NCBI RefSeq assembly: GCF_902859805.1
Contig: NZ_CADIKC010000001.1
Coordinates: forward strand, 1,364,001 to 1,428,000
DNA length: 64,000 nucleotides
Reading direction: 5' to 3'
DNA from: Paraburkholderia sediminicola
GTDB lineage: Bacteria > Pseudomonadota > Gammaproteobacteria > Burkholderiales > Burkholderiaceae
The notes under the pieces were generated by a model. The model was not told where the DNA came from. It saw nothing but the letters and a program-made list of their open reading frames with translations, and ran no database searches. A program made the translations under genes and the position numbers. This document shows, piece after piece, positions 51,930 to 60,710 of this stretch; position 1 is the stretch's first letter; each line of letters opens with the position of its first letter.

Positions 51930-52775
51930 ATGATGAATCGAGACAATCCCGTCTGGCTGATTACAGGCTGTTCAACCGGCTTCGGCCGCGAGTTGGCAAA
52001 GTTGGTGCTGGAGCGCGGATGGCGCGCGGTGGTCACCGCACGCGACGCGTCGAAAGTGAAAGATATCGCCGAAGCGCACGGCGATCGCGCGCTGGTTCTC
52101 CCGCTCGACGTGACGAACCGCAAGCAGATCGCGGATGTGGTCGCGCAGGCCAGGCAGCGTTTCGGGCGCATCGATGCGCTCGTCAATAACGCGGGTTACG
52201 GCTATCTGGCCGCGATTGAAGAAGGCGAGGACGACGAAGTCCGCGCCATGTTCGAGACCAACGTGTTCGGTCTGGTCGACATAACGAAGGCCGTGCTGCC
52301 GATTATGCGTGAGCAGCACAGTGGCTTGATTGTGAACGTGTCGTCGATTGGCGGCATCACGAGTTTCGCTGCAACCGGTTATTACCACGCCACCAAATAC
52401 GCGGTGGAAGGCTTGTCCGAATCGCTTGCGACGGAAGTGAAGCCGCTCGGCATCGATGTATTGATCGTCGAGCCCGGCCCGTTCCGCACGAACTGGGCAG
52501 GTCCGTCGATCAAGCAATCGGCAACGGAGATCGACGACTATGCGGCCACGGCTGGCGAGCGCCGCAAGCAGACCGAAGCGCGCAGCGGCAAGCAGGCGGG
52601 TGACCCGGTGCGCGCCGCCCAGGCGATCATCGACACCGCTCTGTCGGACAACCCGCCGCTGCGTTTGCTGCTCGGCAAGACAGCACTCGAACTGGCGCGC
52701 AAGAAGCTGGACTTCATGCGTGGCGATTTCGATGCATGGGAAGCCACGACGGTCGGCGCGGATTTTCCGGCTTAA
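51930..52775 (+). CDS. Short-chain dehydrogenase/reductase (SDR)
   Basis: A 281-residue classical SDR. The cofactor motif is TGCSTGFG (12-19), VNNAGYG (about 85-91) is the adenine-strand motif, and Tyr/Lys in YYHATKYA (about 152-159) with Ser in VSSIGG form the catalytic triad. The basic residues after the first loop (ARDASKV) suggest NADP. It reduces or oxidises an unidentified alcohol/ketone. A good ribosome binding site (caggag) precedes the ATG. Its stop overlaps that of the convergent rubredoxin gene by four bases. Confidence 0.93.
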   Translation: MMNRDNPVWLITGCSTGFGRELAKLVLERGWRAVVTARDASKVKDIAEAHGDRALVLPLDVTNRKQIADVVAQARQRFGRIDALVNNAGYGYLAAIEEGEDDEVRAMFETNVFGLVDITKAVLPIMREQHSGLIVNVSSIGGITSFAATGYYHATKYAVEGLSESLATEVKPLGIDVLIVEPGPFRTNWAGPSIKQSATEIDDYAATAGERRKQTEARSGKQAGDPVRAAQAIIDTALSDNPPLRLLLGKTALELARKKLDFMRGDFDAWEATTVGADFPA

Positions 52776-53191
52776 AACTCGACCAACGCAAAATCTTCCT
52801 TGCCCACGTCGCACAGTGGGCAGCGCCAGTCAGCCGGGACATCCGCCCAACGGGTGCCCGGCGCGATACCTTCTTCCGGCAAGCCGGCGGCTTCGTCGTA
52901 GATCCAGCCGCAGATCACGCAAACCCATTGTTTGAAGTCGTCCGCAGGCACCGCGCTTTCTTGCGCCGCATGCGGCGCATCGGCCGCGTGCGAAGCTACC
53001 GCCATCTCATCAAGGCTCACAACCAAAGGCGCGACGGTACCCACGCTACTTTCAGCCAGGCGTGTCTGCAAGTTTTCCAACAGCTGTTGCGCTTCGACAT
53101 GCGTCAAATCGATCCAGTACGGATCGCCGGCGCCGTCGTTGAGCCGCTCGGGAGAAAACTGGATTTCTACAGCGACGCCCTTCTTGTACAT
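52772..53191 (-). CDS. Rubredoxin-domain protein with N-terminal extension
   Basis: A 139-residue protein. The last 50 residues are rubredoxin: WVCVICGWIYDEAAG and WRCPLCDVGKEDF, two CxxC knuckles for one Fe. The N-terminal 80 residues (MYKKGVAVEIQFSPERLNDG...) are an extra domain of unknown structure not found in plain rubredoxins; it may bind a partner reductase or oxidase. It would transfer single electrons. Convergent with the SDR gene with overlapping stops. Confidence 0.9.
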   Translation of the reverse strand: MYKKGVAVEIQFSPERLNDGAGDPYWIDLTHVEAQQLLENLQTRLAESSVGTVAPLVVSLDEMAVASHAADAPHAAQESAVPADDFKQWVCVICGWIYDEAAGLPEEGIAPGTRWADVPADWRCPLCDVGKEDFALVEF

Positions 53192-53270
53192 GGCAAATCG
53201 GAATATCGATGAAGCCGGCGCGAACGCCGGCATAGGGTCGGATGCTTGAAGCGAGGGCTTCGTGGCGGAG

Positions 53271-53387
53271 TTAAGCGAACTGGTTCAGCACGATCGCTGC
53301 GATCAGTCCCGCTGCGCCGATGAGGCCCAGCAGTTGCAGCAAAGTGAGGGATTTACGGGATGCGGTGGGGATGTGTTGCGTAGTCAC
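53271..53387 (-). CDS. 38-residue single-pass membrane protein
   Basis: A short frame with a GTG start: TTQHIPTASRKSLTLLQLLG and a hydrophobic stretch LIGAAGLIAAIVLNQFA ending at the stop codon, one helix of about 18 residues. It is too short for usual gene-finding cutoffs. Such positively charged, single-helix micro-proteins are common. The ribosome binding site (aaga) is poor, so the call relies on the coherent membrane-helix composition and its place between the rubredoxin and Rieske genes on the same strand. Confidence 0.5.
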   Translation of the reverse strand: MTTQHIPTASRKSLTLLQLLGLIGAAGLIAAIVLNQFA

Positions 53388-53511
53388 GAGGCGTTCTTAA
53401 AGATCGGAAAAAGCGAAATGGTACACGGATCGGAGGTCGGCGCATCTCGATTGGCGCAAACCTCAGTGTGTCAGATGCCATTATCGCTGCTCGATCAGCC
53501 TGAATTCCCTA

Positions 53512-53542
53512 CCCGGTGGAGATGGATTCATTCTCCACCGGG
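53512..53542 (-). terminator. Hairpin after the Rieske oxygenase gene
   Basis: CCCGGTGGAGA (53512-53522) pairs perfectly with TCTCCACCGGG (53532-53542), 9-base loop, eight bases after the Rieske gene's stop. No U-tract. Confidence 0.5.
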
Positions 53543-53549
53543 CGGAATA

Positions 53550-54788
53550 TCAGGTATTCGACAATGGATTGCCGTGACGCGAATCCCAGAAGCGGATCAC
53601 CGCGCCGCCGCCCGTGCCGGCGCCCACCACCTGATCCGGTGCGCCGCTTTCGCGCAACAAGGCGCGTAGTTCGTTGATGACCGGAAACACCTCGTGATTC
53701 CAGTCCGCGCCCTGCGAATCGTGCGCACGTTGTTCCGCTTCGACGATCTCGCGGTCTTCCTTGAAAATGCGCTCGGTGAACCACACGAGCAACGGCCACG
53801 CGAGATTCAGCACGCCGGGAATGCCCGGTTTGCGAATCGACAGCAGGCCAAACGTGCGGTTCGTGCGCTGCTCACGATCGAGCGGCACGTAGGCGATCCA
53901 CAAATCCATCACCAGTGTCTGATCGGACGTGCGGATCTGCAGCGTCTGATACGGATACTCGGTGCGGATCGTCATCACGTCCTTGTCGTTGTCGCCACCG
54001 GTCTTGCGGCTCTGGCCGAACACGATCGCTTCACCGATCGGCTGCTGGCCGGCCATGCGCGCAAACGTGTAATCGACTTCGACCCAGCCCTCGCCGCGCC
54101 GCCGGCCCAGCGAACGCGCGCGCATCTGACCCATCTGGCGGCGATGCAGGAACTGATGGTTCATATCCATCAGATTCTCGTGCATGAACGAATAGTGGCA
54201 ATTCACCGGACGGCCGAAACGGCGGGTCTTGTACTTCTTGTCGGATACGGAACCGAACGCGGGTAGCGGCCGCTCTTCGGCCAACTCTGCATTGCCGGGA
54301 AACACGAAAATCACGCCTTCGACTTCGCGGCACGGATAAGAACGCACGCCATTGGGCAAACGGTCGCGGCCCAGATACGGCACGTCGATGCAGGCGCCTG
54401 AACAGTCGTAGGTCCAGCCGTGATATCCGCAACGGATCGACTCGCCGTCCACCACACCCTGATGCAACGGCACCTGGCGATGCGCGCAGCGATCTTCGAG
54501 TGCGAATACCTTGCCGGACTCCGTACGCGCCAGCACGATCGGCTCGCCCGCGAACGTCACACCATGCGTCTTACCCCGCTTTACCTCGTGCGACCACGCG
54601 AGCGGATACCAGTAATCAGGGTGAATACCTACACGCCGCAGATCGCGCACTGGGGCGTCATGGGCGGCCTGATCCGGCGCGTGAGGTTTCGCGCCTGTTG
54701 AGGCGTTGGTTTGCGCGGCTGCATGAGCAGGCGACGTATCGACCGGCGCATCGACGGTGTCTTGTTCGAGCGGGGGAACAGCATGCAT
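53550..54788 (-). CDS. Rieske non-heme iron oxygenase, alpha subunit type
   Basis: A 412-residue protein. Residues about 55-160 form the Rieske domain with CAHRQVPLHQG and CGYHGWTYDCSGAC (two Cys, two His for the [2Fe-2S]). The catalytic domain carries the facial-triad region ENLMDMNHQFLHRR (Asp, His, His). About 50 residues of Ala/Asp-rich N-terminus precede it. The ATG at 54788 has a cggagg ribosome binding site. These oxygenases hydroxylate or demethylate aromatics or polycyclic substrates with a reductase; no reductase gene is nearby, but the rubredoxin might donate electrons. Followed upstream by a GT2 glycosyltransferase gene on the same strand. Confidence 0.9.
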   Translation of the reverse strand: MHAVPPLEQDTVDAPVDTSPAHAAAQTNASTGAKPHAPDQAAHDAPVRDLRRVGIHPDYWYPLAWSHEVKRGKTHGVTFAGEPIVLARTESGKVFALEDRCAHRQVPLHQGVVDGESIRCGYHGWTYDCSGACIDVPYLGRDRLPNGVRSYPCREVEGVIFVFPGNAELAEERPLPAFGSVSDKKYKTRRFGRPVNCHYSFMHENLMDMNHQFLHRRQMGQMRARSLGRRRGEGWVEVDYTFARMAGQQPIGEAIVFGQSRKTGGDNDKDVMTIRTEYPYQTLQIRTSDQTLVMDLWIAYVPLDREQRTNRTFGLLSIRKPGIPGVLNLAWPLLVWFTERIFKEDREIVEAEQRAHDSQGADWNHEVFPVINELRALLRESGAPDQVVGAGTGGGAVIRFWDSRHGNPLSNT

Positions 54789-54977
54789 AGGTGGAGCCTC
54801 CGTGCACGAGCGGATAGAAGTTAGTCGCCCTGCAATTCGCGGGCCGACATCGCCGTACAGTCTACTCGAACCCGAAGCGGCATGGTTCCGCCACCTGCAT
54901 GCCATGTCCGGCTCGCCGCCCGTTGAGCGGGCGCGCCAGCCTTGCGACCCATGTGCCTTTGCCCCGGCGATTGGCGA

Positions 54978-56429
54978 CTAGCTTTCGTCGCGCGTCACGA
55001 GGCCGGAGCGACGCTGCACGCCCCACGAGCGTCCGCCGCGCAGGAAATGCAGCCAGCCCAGCAGTGCGCCGACGTGCCGCACCAGCTGGAACGTGAACGG
55101 CTCGGCAATCGCCGCGAGCACCGCCATCCACAAACTGGAGCCGGTGCGGTGGCCGGTCCAGCGGCGGTACAGATGGATACACCAGAGATAGAACGCGAGG
55201 TCGATCGCCGTTTTGAGGCCGATCACGCTGAAAATCGACACGACGATCGCACCATGCCCGCCGAACAGAAAGCCGAGCAGCAGAGCAAAGGCGGTCAGCC
55301 CGTAGATCGGCTGCATCGTATCGATGGCTTTGACCGGCAGCATCAGCATGCCCATCGTGCCGTAGCGCGGGTTGCCGGTCATGTCGCGGTTCCAGTATTG
55401 CGTTTGCAGGAAACCCGCAAACCAGCGGCGGCGCTGCCGCAGGAAACTGCCGAGGTTGTCCGGCGCGTCGGTGTGCGCATGGGCATCGCCGACCACACGC
55501 ACGTCCCAGCCGAGACCATGATCGACCGAATAGCGGCGCAGCCGGTGAATCAGTTCGTAGTCTTCGACGAGACACTGCGGATCGAAACCGCCCACGTCGA
55601 CCAGCGCATCCCGCCTGAACGACGCGAAGGCACCGGAAATCAACAGCAGACTGTCGGCGCGCATCCACGCAAAACGGGCGATGAAGTTGCGCATGTACTC
55701 GTAGGTCTGGAACCACTGGAACACGCGGCCTGAAACCGATTTTCCGCACACCGGCACCAGGATGCCGGCCGCCGCGACCAGCTTCGGCTCGCTCGCGAAG
55801 GCGGCGCGCATCGCGTAGGTGGCGTCGTCGTCGAGCAGCGTGTCGGCGTCGACGGTCATGACGGTCTCGGTGGTCATGACCGTGATGGCTGCGTTCAGCG
55901 CACGCGCCTTGCCGCCGTGCGGCACACGCAACCAGTACAGATTCGGGTACAGCGAACTCGGCGCACTCAGCACGCCATCAGCGGCGGCAGTAAGGCCAAA
56001 GCGTTCGGTGAGCAGCGCATGGGTGGCATCGGTCGAACCGTCGTCGGCGATCACAATTTGCGCAGGGCCATGCGTCTGGCGCAGCAGCGCGGCGAGCGTC
56101 ACCGGCAATACCGTCGCCTCGTTATGCGACGCGACGATCACACCCATGCCTGGCAAGTTGCGCGCATCGAAGTCCGGCTCGAGCGGCGGCGTGGGCCGCA
56201 TCAGCGGCAGCGTTTTCCAGGTGACGAATGCAAGCAGCAAGGTGTCGTACACGACGTACGCAATGCCGGTCGACCACGCCACCACGCCTTGCAGAAAGAA
56301 GGCGCGGGCGAACAGCAGCAACCACAGCACGACAACGCTGAAATGAATCAGCGTGCTCAGCAGCGTAGTGGGACGCGGCAGAATGCGCGGCGATGCAAGG
56401 GCGAGCGCCTGTTCCAGAGTTTTCTTCAA
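54978..56429 (-). CDS. Membrane-bound GT2 glycosyltransferase (cellulose-synthase-like)
   Basis: A 483-residue processive-type GT-A enzyme. Two N-terminal helices (about 25-65), then the catalytic domain with ASHNEATVLPVT, DDGST (nucleotide), DADTLLDDDAT (metal), VEDYELIHR (base) and QRRRWFAGF (acceptor 'QxxRW' motif, about 325-333), then four C-terminal helices. It would polymerise or transfer a sugar to a lipid at the inner membrane. The start is a TTG (56427-56429), an unusual codon with no ATG in reach. 190 bases upstream of the Rieske gene; co-transcription is possible. Confidence 0.9.
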   Translation of the reverse strand: MKKTLEQALALASPRILPRPTTLLSTLIHFSVVVLWLLLFARAFFLQGVVAWSTGIAYVVYDTLLLAFVTWKTLPLMRPTPPLEPDFDARNLPGMGVIVASHNEATVLPVTLAALLRQTHGPAQIVIADDGSTDATHALLTERFGLTAAADGVLSAPSSLYPNLYWLRVPHGGKARALNAAITVMTTETVMTVDADTLLDDDATYAMRAAFASEPKLVAAAGILVPVCGKSVSGRVFQWFQTYEYMRNFIARFAWMRADSLLLISGAFASFRRDALVDVGGFDPQCLVEDYELIHRLRRYSVDHGLGWDVRVVGDAHAHTDAPDNLGSFLRQRRRWFAGFLQTQYWNRDMTGNPRYGTMGMLMLPVKAIDTMQPIYGLTAFALLLGFLFGGHGAIVVSIFSVIGLKTAIDLAFYLWCIHLYRRWTGHRTGSSLWMAVLAAIAEPFTFQLVRHVGALLGWLHFLRGGRSWGVQRRSGLVTRDES

Positions 56430-56488
56430 AATGACTGCCGAGTCCGTCGTTGGTGCGGTTATCAGGTAGACAGCAAGTTAGAAGGTGC

Positions 56489-57088
56489 TTACGGCACCAT
56501 GCGTTTCAGAACCGACTTGCGGTCGATCCATTGATGCTTCAGCGCACCGCCGATATGCATCGCCAGCAACGCATACAGCGCGTAGCCGAGCCACGTATGC
56601 AAAGCGCCGAAGCGGTCGTGCAGCGTCTCCTTGAGCACCGGATCGAGATTCATCACATAGCCGATGCGCGGCCAGGGAAACAGATTGAAAAGGTGCATGG
56701 GATGCGTGGCGGCATCTTTCCACGCAGAATCGTGCAGCCAGCCGGAAAGCGGCAGCGCAATCATCAGCAGGTACAGCAGGAAATGGGCAACGTGCGCGGC
56801 GATCTTTTCCCACGACGGAAACTCACGCGGCAACGGCGGCGGCTTGTGCGTCACGCGCCACAAGATGCGCATCAGCGCGAGACCAAGCACCGTGATACCG
56901 ATCGACTTATGCGTATCGACCACCGGACGCACCCAGTCGTCGGGCCATGATTCCGCCGTGAGGCCGAGTACGACATTGCCGATCATCAGCAGCGCGATCA
57001 GCCAGTGCAGCGTTATCGCCGTGCGGGTATAGCGCGACGCCAGCGGCGTGCCGGTTGAATCGGTCAGGGAGTCGGCGTGAGTATTCAT
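56489..57088 (-). CDS. Cytochrome b561
   Basis: A 199-residue di-heme membrane cytochrome of the bacterial b561 type. Four hydrophobic helices with ITLHWLIALLMIGNVVLGL (heme His), VVDTHKSIGITVLGL, VAHFLLYLLMIALPLSGWL and LHTWLGYALYALLAMHIGGA supply the axial His pairs. It passes electrons between quinol or ascorbate-like donors and periplasmic acceptors, including superoxide. The ATG at 57088 has a ggaac ribosome binding site. Single gene. Confidence 0.93.
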   Translation of the reverse strand: MNTHADSLTDSTGTPLASRYTRTAITLHWLIALLMIGNVVLGLTAESWPDDWVRPVVDTHKSIGITVLGLALMRILWRVTHKPPPLPREFPSWEKIAAHVAHFLLYLLMIALPLSGWLHDSAWKDAATHPMHLFNLFPWPRIGYVMNLDPVLKETLHDRFGALHTWLGYALYALLAMHIGGALKHQWIDRKSVLKRMVP

Positions 57089-57267
57089 CAATCGTTCCGT
57101 CTGCAAATGGTTTTCTGGCGAAAGCTGTTTGAAAATTCGGCCGTGCCGCAGCAGGTCTGATCTCGCCGCCGGTATGAAGCAAACGCATCAGTTTGCCGTT
57201 TTATTCCGTCAGGCGCTTAATTGTGTGTTTCAGATTATTTCGCGGTATTTCGATGGCGCGAGGCGAA

Positions 57268-57867
57268 TCATTCCTGGAGCACCGCGCGAACCCGCGCCCG
57301 CAAAGTCGGCAATACATCCGCTTCGAACCAAGGATTGCGCTTGAACCAGGCGATATTGCGCGGCGAGGGATGCGGCAGCGGTATTACGCGGGGGCCGTAA
57401 TCTCGCCAGCGCAGCAGCGTATCGGTCAGCGTCGGCCCGAACGCGTCACCGAGGCCAAAACGCTGCGCGTATTGGCCAATCAGCACCGTGAGCCGCACCT
57501 CGCGCAACTGAGCCAGCAGGGCCTGATGCCAAAGCGCGGCGCATTCGGGCCGCGGCGGCAAATCGCCACTCGCGCCTCTGCCCGGAAAGCAGAAACCCAT
57601 CGGCACGATGGCAAATTTCGAGGCATCGTAAAAGGTTTCGTCGGCAACCTCGAGCCAGTTGCGCAAACGTGCACCACTCGCGTCGCTCCATGGAATGCCA
57701 GAAGCATGCACGCGCGCACCGGGCGCCTGGCCGATGATCAGAATGCGCGAATCGGCCGACGCCACGACAACCGGCCGCGGCGCATGCGGCAGCACCGGCG
57801 CGCACACCGTACAGGCGCGAATGTCGTGCAACAACGTGTGCAGTGGAATGAGTTTCCTTGCGGTCAT
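57268..57867 (-). CDS. Uracil-DNA glycosylase family protein (4Fe-4S type)
   Basis: A 199-residue protein of the COG1573-type UDG superfamily. Motif A is GQAPGARVHASGIPW (46-60) and motif B is LPHPSPRN (near 161-168). Cys19, Cys22, Cys93 and Cys109 have the spacing of the family-4 iron-sulfur cluster ligands. Expected role: excise uracil from DNA, or a related DNA-lesion activity. It lies 25 bases upstream of the CFA-like methyltransferase stop on the same strand, but no functional tie is evident. Confidence 0.88.
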   Translation of the reverse strand: MTARKLIPLHTLLHDIRACTVCAPVLPHAPRPVVVASADSRILIIGQAPGARVHASGIPWSDASGARLRNWLEVADETFYDASKFAIVPMGFCFPGRGASGDLPPRPECAALWHQALLAQLREVRLTVLIGQYAQRFGLGDAFGPTLTDTLLRWRDYGPRVIPLPHPSPRNIAWFKRNPWFEADVLPTLRARVRAVLQE

Positions 57868-57892
57868 ACGGAGGCGCGGGTCAGGATTCGGT

Positions 57893-58996
57893 TTAGCGTT
57901 TTACAAACCGATAGTGTCCCACGCCCCACTCATTCCCGTTCGCGTAGCCGAACAACTCGGCCACGGCCATATAAAACATCCGCCACCGTTGAAACCATAC
58001 AGCCGCATTGCGCGCGCCATAGGTATGGACCAGCATTGGCATCACGCGGTCACGTGCTGCATCGAGCGCGGCGAGCCAGTGATTCGCCGTGCGCTCATAG
58101 TGTGTGCCGTTCACCCACCACTGCCGTTCCATGCGCAGATCGTCCTGGAAGTTCAGCAGCAGCGCTTCGGAGGGCATCGTGCCGCCGGTGAAAAAGTACT
58201 TCGACATCCAGTCGTTGCCGTCCTGCACCTGAAAGTGATACGCAAGCGTGCGATGCACGAAGATATGCACGAACAGCTTCGCGTCGTCGCGCATCCAGCG
58301 TGAAATCTTGGCAAGCAGCAGCCCGTAGTTCTTCATATGCTCGAACATCTCGATCGACACCACGCGATCGAAGCCGCCGCCAAGTTGCGCTTCGTCGAAT
58401 TCGAAATCGACGACATTGCCCGTGACCACCGAGAGGTTGTGCAAACCGAACTCCGCCGCACGCGCTTCGATGAACGCGCGTTGCCCATGCGAATTAGACA
58501 ACGCGACAATCTGCGCTTGCGGATAGTGCGCCGCCAGCCACAACGATAACGAGCCCCACCCGCAACCGAGATCGAGAATCCGCTGACCGTCGGCCAGTTC
58601 CGCGCGTTCGGCGTAGCGCTCGAGCATCGCCGCTTCGGCTTGCGCGAGCGTCTCGTTGCCGGTTGGGTACAAACAGCACGAATACTTGAGATGCGGTCCG
58701 AGATGCGCGTGGAAAAACGACGCCGGCACCTCGTAATGCTGCGTGTTGGCGGCCTGCGTTTCAATGGCGATCGGACTCGTGCGCAACTCGTCCAGCAGAC
58801 GGTTGAGCCGTTGCGCGCGCACCTCGCCGTTGTCGATCGCTTCGTCGCGCAAACGCTGGCGCATGAGCTGACGCATGCCGAAACGGATCAGGCTGTTGGG
58901 CAGCCAGCCGCGTTCGCAGCTCTGGATCAACCAGCCGTCACCCGGTTCGGCGGGCGACGAAGGCGGCATTGTTTGGTCGGTAGTGGAAAGGCTCAT
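57893..58996 (-). CDS. CFA-synthase-like S-adenosylmethionine methyltransferase
   Basis: A 367-residue methyltransferase of the cyclopropane-fatty-acid synthase superfamily. The SAM loop is LDLGCGWGSLSLWLA (about 140-154), and SIEMFEHMKNYGLLL (acidic motif) and EWGVGHYRFVKR at the end match the family. The N-terminal lipid-binding domain of E. coli Cfa (about 100 residues) is shortened, as in the coclaurine-methyltransferase-like branch, so methylation of a fatty acid or an amine is possible. A good ribosome binding site (gggagtc) precedes the ATG. Upstream genes DUF1295 and lipocalin run on the same strand. Confidence 0.88.
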   Translation of the reverse strand: MSLSTTDQTMPPSSPAEPGDGWLIQSCERGWLPNSLIRFGMRQLMRQRLRDEAIDNGEVRAQRLNRLLDELRTSPIAIETQAANTQHYEVPASFFHAHLGPHLKYSCCLYPTGNETLAQAEAAMLERYAERAELADGQRILDLGCGWGSLSLWLAAHYPQAQIVALSNSHGQRAFIEARAAEFGLHNLSVVTGNVVDFEFDEAQLGGGFDRVVSIEMFEHMKNYGLLLAKISRWMRDDAKLFVHIFVHRTLAYHFQVQDGNDWMSKYFFTGGTMPSEALLLNFQDDLRMERQWWVNGTHYERTANHWLAALDAARDRVMPMLVHTYGARNAAVWFQRWRMFYMAVAELFGYANGNEWGVGHYRFVKR

Positions 58997-59072
58997 GAGG
59001 CTGACTCCCTGGTGTTTTTCCAGACTTTCCTGAACATGAACGTGAACACGTGCTCGCCGTGGCTGGCTCAGC

Positions 59073-59849
59073 TCAATGCCGCGGCGGCCACGGAATCAGC
59101 GCGCTGGTGGTGCGCATGTAATCGGCGTAACCGGCGCGCCTTTTCGCCATGCTTTCTTCGAGCAACGGAATGCCGGAGAGCTTGAGCAGCAGAAACGCCA
59201 TCAGCACCGGCGGCAACAAGGTGAACCAACCCCAAGGCGTGCCGATCGACAGCGCGATGTAAGCAAGCCAATGCACGCATTCAAAGAAGTAATTCGGATG
59301 CCGTGAATAGCGCCACAAGCCAACGCGGCACACGGTGGTGTGATTGGCCGGGTCTTGCGTGAAGCGCTTGAGTTGACGGTCCGCGAGGCCTTCGCCGACT
59401 ACCGATGCGATCCACACTAAAACTGCCAGCACGATCCAGCCGACGGCCGGTGCGGTACTCCGGTACGACGGCACCAGAAATGCGATTGACAGCAGCATGG
59501 AAATCACGACTTGCACCTGGAAAAACCAGAACATCTTGCTGGCAGCCTTGTCGCCCCATTCTTCACGGAAGCGGCGATAGCGCGCGTCTTCCGGTTTGCC
59601 GAAATTGCGTTTCCACAGATGCGTGCCTAGCCGCACGCCCCAAACCAGGCCACCCAGCGCAGTTAGTGCACGCGATACCGGATCGCCGTTGCCGAGCACG
59701 GCGTAAAGCACCGCGACCAGGCCGAGCGAATAAGCCCAGACCGGGTCGACCATGCCGGCGTTCCCGGTCTTCAACTGCCACGCCCACACGGCGCTGAAGA
59801 TCGCGATGAGCGCAATCAGGGCGATCACGGCGGCGGCAAGTGGCGGCAT
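59073..59849 (-). CDS. DUF1295 membrane protein (steroid 5-alpha-reductase-like)
   Basis: A 258-residue integral membrane protein with six or seven helices. The C-terminal element RYSRHPNYFFECVHW (near 188-202) is the signature shared by DUF1295, 5-alpha-reductases and isoprenylcysteine methyltransferases, which bind NADPH or SAM at the membrane. It probably reduces or methylates a lipid. Start at ATG 59849, preferred to a TTG at 59864. It lies 76 bases before the CFA-like gene, same strand, so a lipid-modification operon is likely. Confidence 0.9.
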   Translation of the reverse strand: MPPLAAAVIALIALIAIFSAVWAWQLKTGNAGMVDPVWAYSLGLVAVLYAVLGNGDPVSRALTALGGLVWGVRLGTHLWKRNFGKPEDARYRRFREEWGDKAASKMFWFFQVQVVISMLLSIAFLVPSYRSTAPAVGWIVLAVLVWIASVVGEGLADRQLKRFTQDPANHTTVCRVGLWRYSRHPNYFFECVHWLAYIALSIGTPWGWFTLLPPVLMAFLLLKLSGIPLLEESMAKRRAGYADYMRTTSALIPWPPRH

Positions 59850-59860
59850 GGAGTTCTCGT

Positions 59861-60538
59861 TCAAGGGCGATGCGGGTTATACGCGCAGAGGGCGCGATCG
59901 GATGCGACGGGCGTGGCGTCCGATACGCCCATCGCTAAGTCCTTGTCACCCGGCGAAGAGAAGCCCGCCTTGCCCAATTGATCAGGCCGCTGAGGCACAC
60001 GCCTGAAACGCGACGTGTCGTAGCCCATCGCATCGAGCCGCCCGAGCAGCGCCCGGTAGGTGTCGTCGCTCATATCGGGCTCGCGCAAAAAAATCCAGCC
60101 GAGGTTTTTACCGGGGTAACCCAGGATCGTGTAGTGATAATCGGGGTCGACATAGAGCGTCAGTTGCGTCACGTGAACCGGCCAGAACAGTTGCACGCTC
60201 CATTCGCCGCCTTCTTTACCGGGCACGGGCGTATCGAGGAATTGATAATGTTTTTCGGGTGCGCCGAAGCTCTTCTTGCGGCCGTAATACGAATCGTCGA
60301 TCTTGCCGTCCGGCCGCAATTTCCATTCCGCGCGGCTCCCCACCATATCGCGCTCGGCAAAGTACGGGATGTTCGCGATGATGTACCAGGTCCCCATGTA
60401 GCGCGGCAGGTCTAGCGGCACCGTCACGAGCGGTTCGCTGGCGCGCGGGTTGGGATTGGGAGGATTGTTGGAGCACCCCGTGAGGGACAGCAGCAGAACG
60501 GTCGCAACAGCGGCGGCGGTATAGACAACGCGGCGCAT
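59861..60538 (-). CDS. blc: Lipocalin-family outer-membrane lipoprotein (Blc-like)
   Basis: A 225-residue lipoprotein; the lipobox is LSLTGC (Cys at 22). The mature part is a bacterial lipocalin with the diagnostic GTWYIIANIPYF (about 49-60) and later WSVQLFWPVHVTQLTLYVD and TILGYPGKNLGWIFLREPDM strands. Blc-type lipocalins bind lipids such as fatty acids or lysophospholipids at the outer membrane. It has a C-terminal extension of about 45 residues beyond the lipocalin fold. Same strand and 11 bases upstream of the DUF1295 gene. Confidence 0.93.
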   Translation of the reverse strand: MRRVVYTAAAVATVLLLSLTGCSNNPPNPNPRASEPLVTVPLDLPRYMGTWYIIANIPYFAERDMVGSRAEWKLRPDGKIDDSYYGRKKSFGAPEKHYQFLDTPVPGKEGGEWSVQLFWPVHVTQLTLYVDPDYHYTILGYPGKNLGWIFLREPDMSDDTYRALLGRLDAMGYDTSRFRRVPQRPDQLGKAGFSSPGDKDLAMGVSDATPVASDRALCAYNPHRP

Positions 60539-60710
60539 GGCGGTGGCCTCAAACGTAGCGGTAGTAAGCGTATTACGTTCGACGCGCCCGGATGGATGCG
60601 TACGGGCGGGATCTCGAGCCCGAACGCCAGCCTGTTCGGCGGCGTTAGACACCCGCGGCCCGATAGCGGTATCGTGTCGGCAACGCCTGCCCGCTCCGAA
60701 TCTCCCGCCC

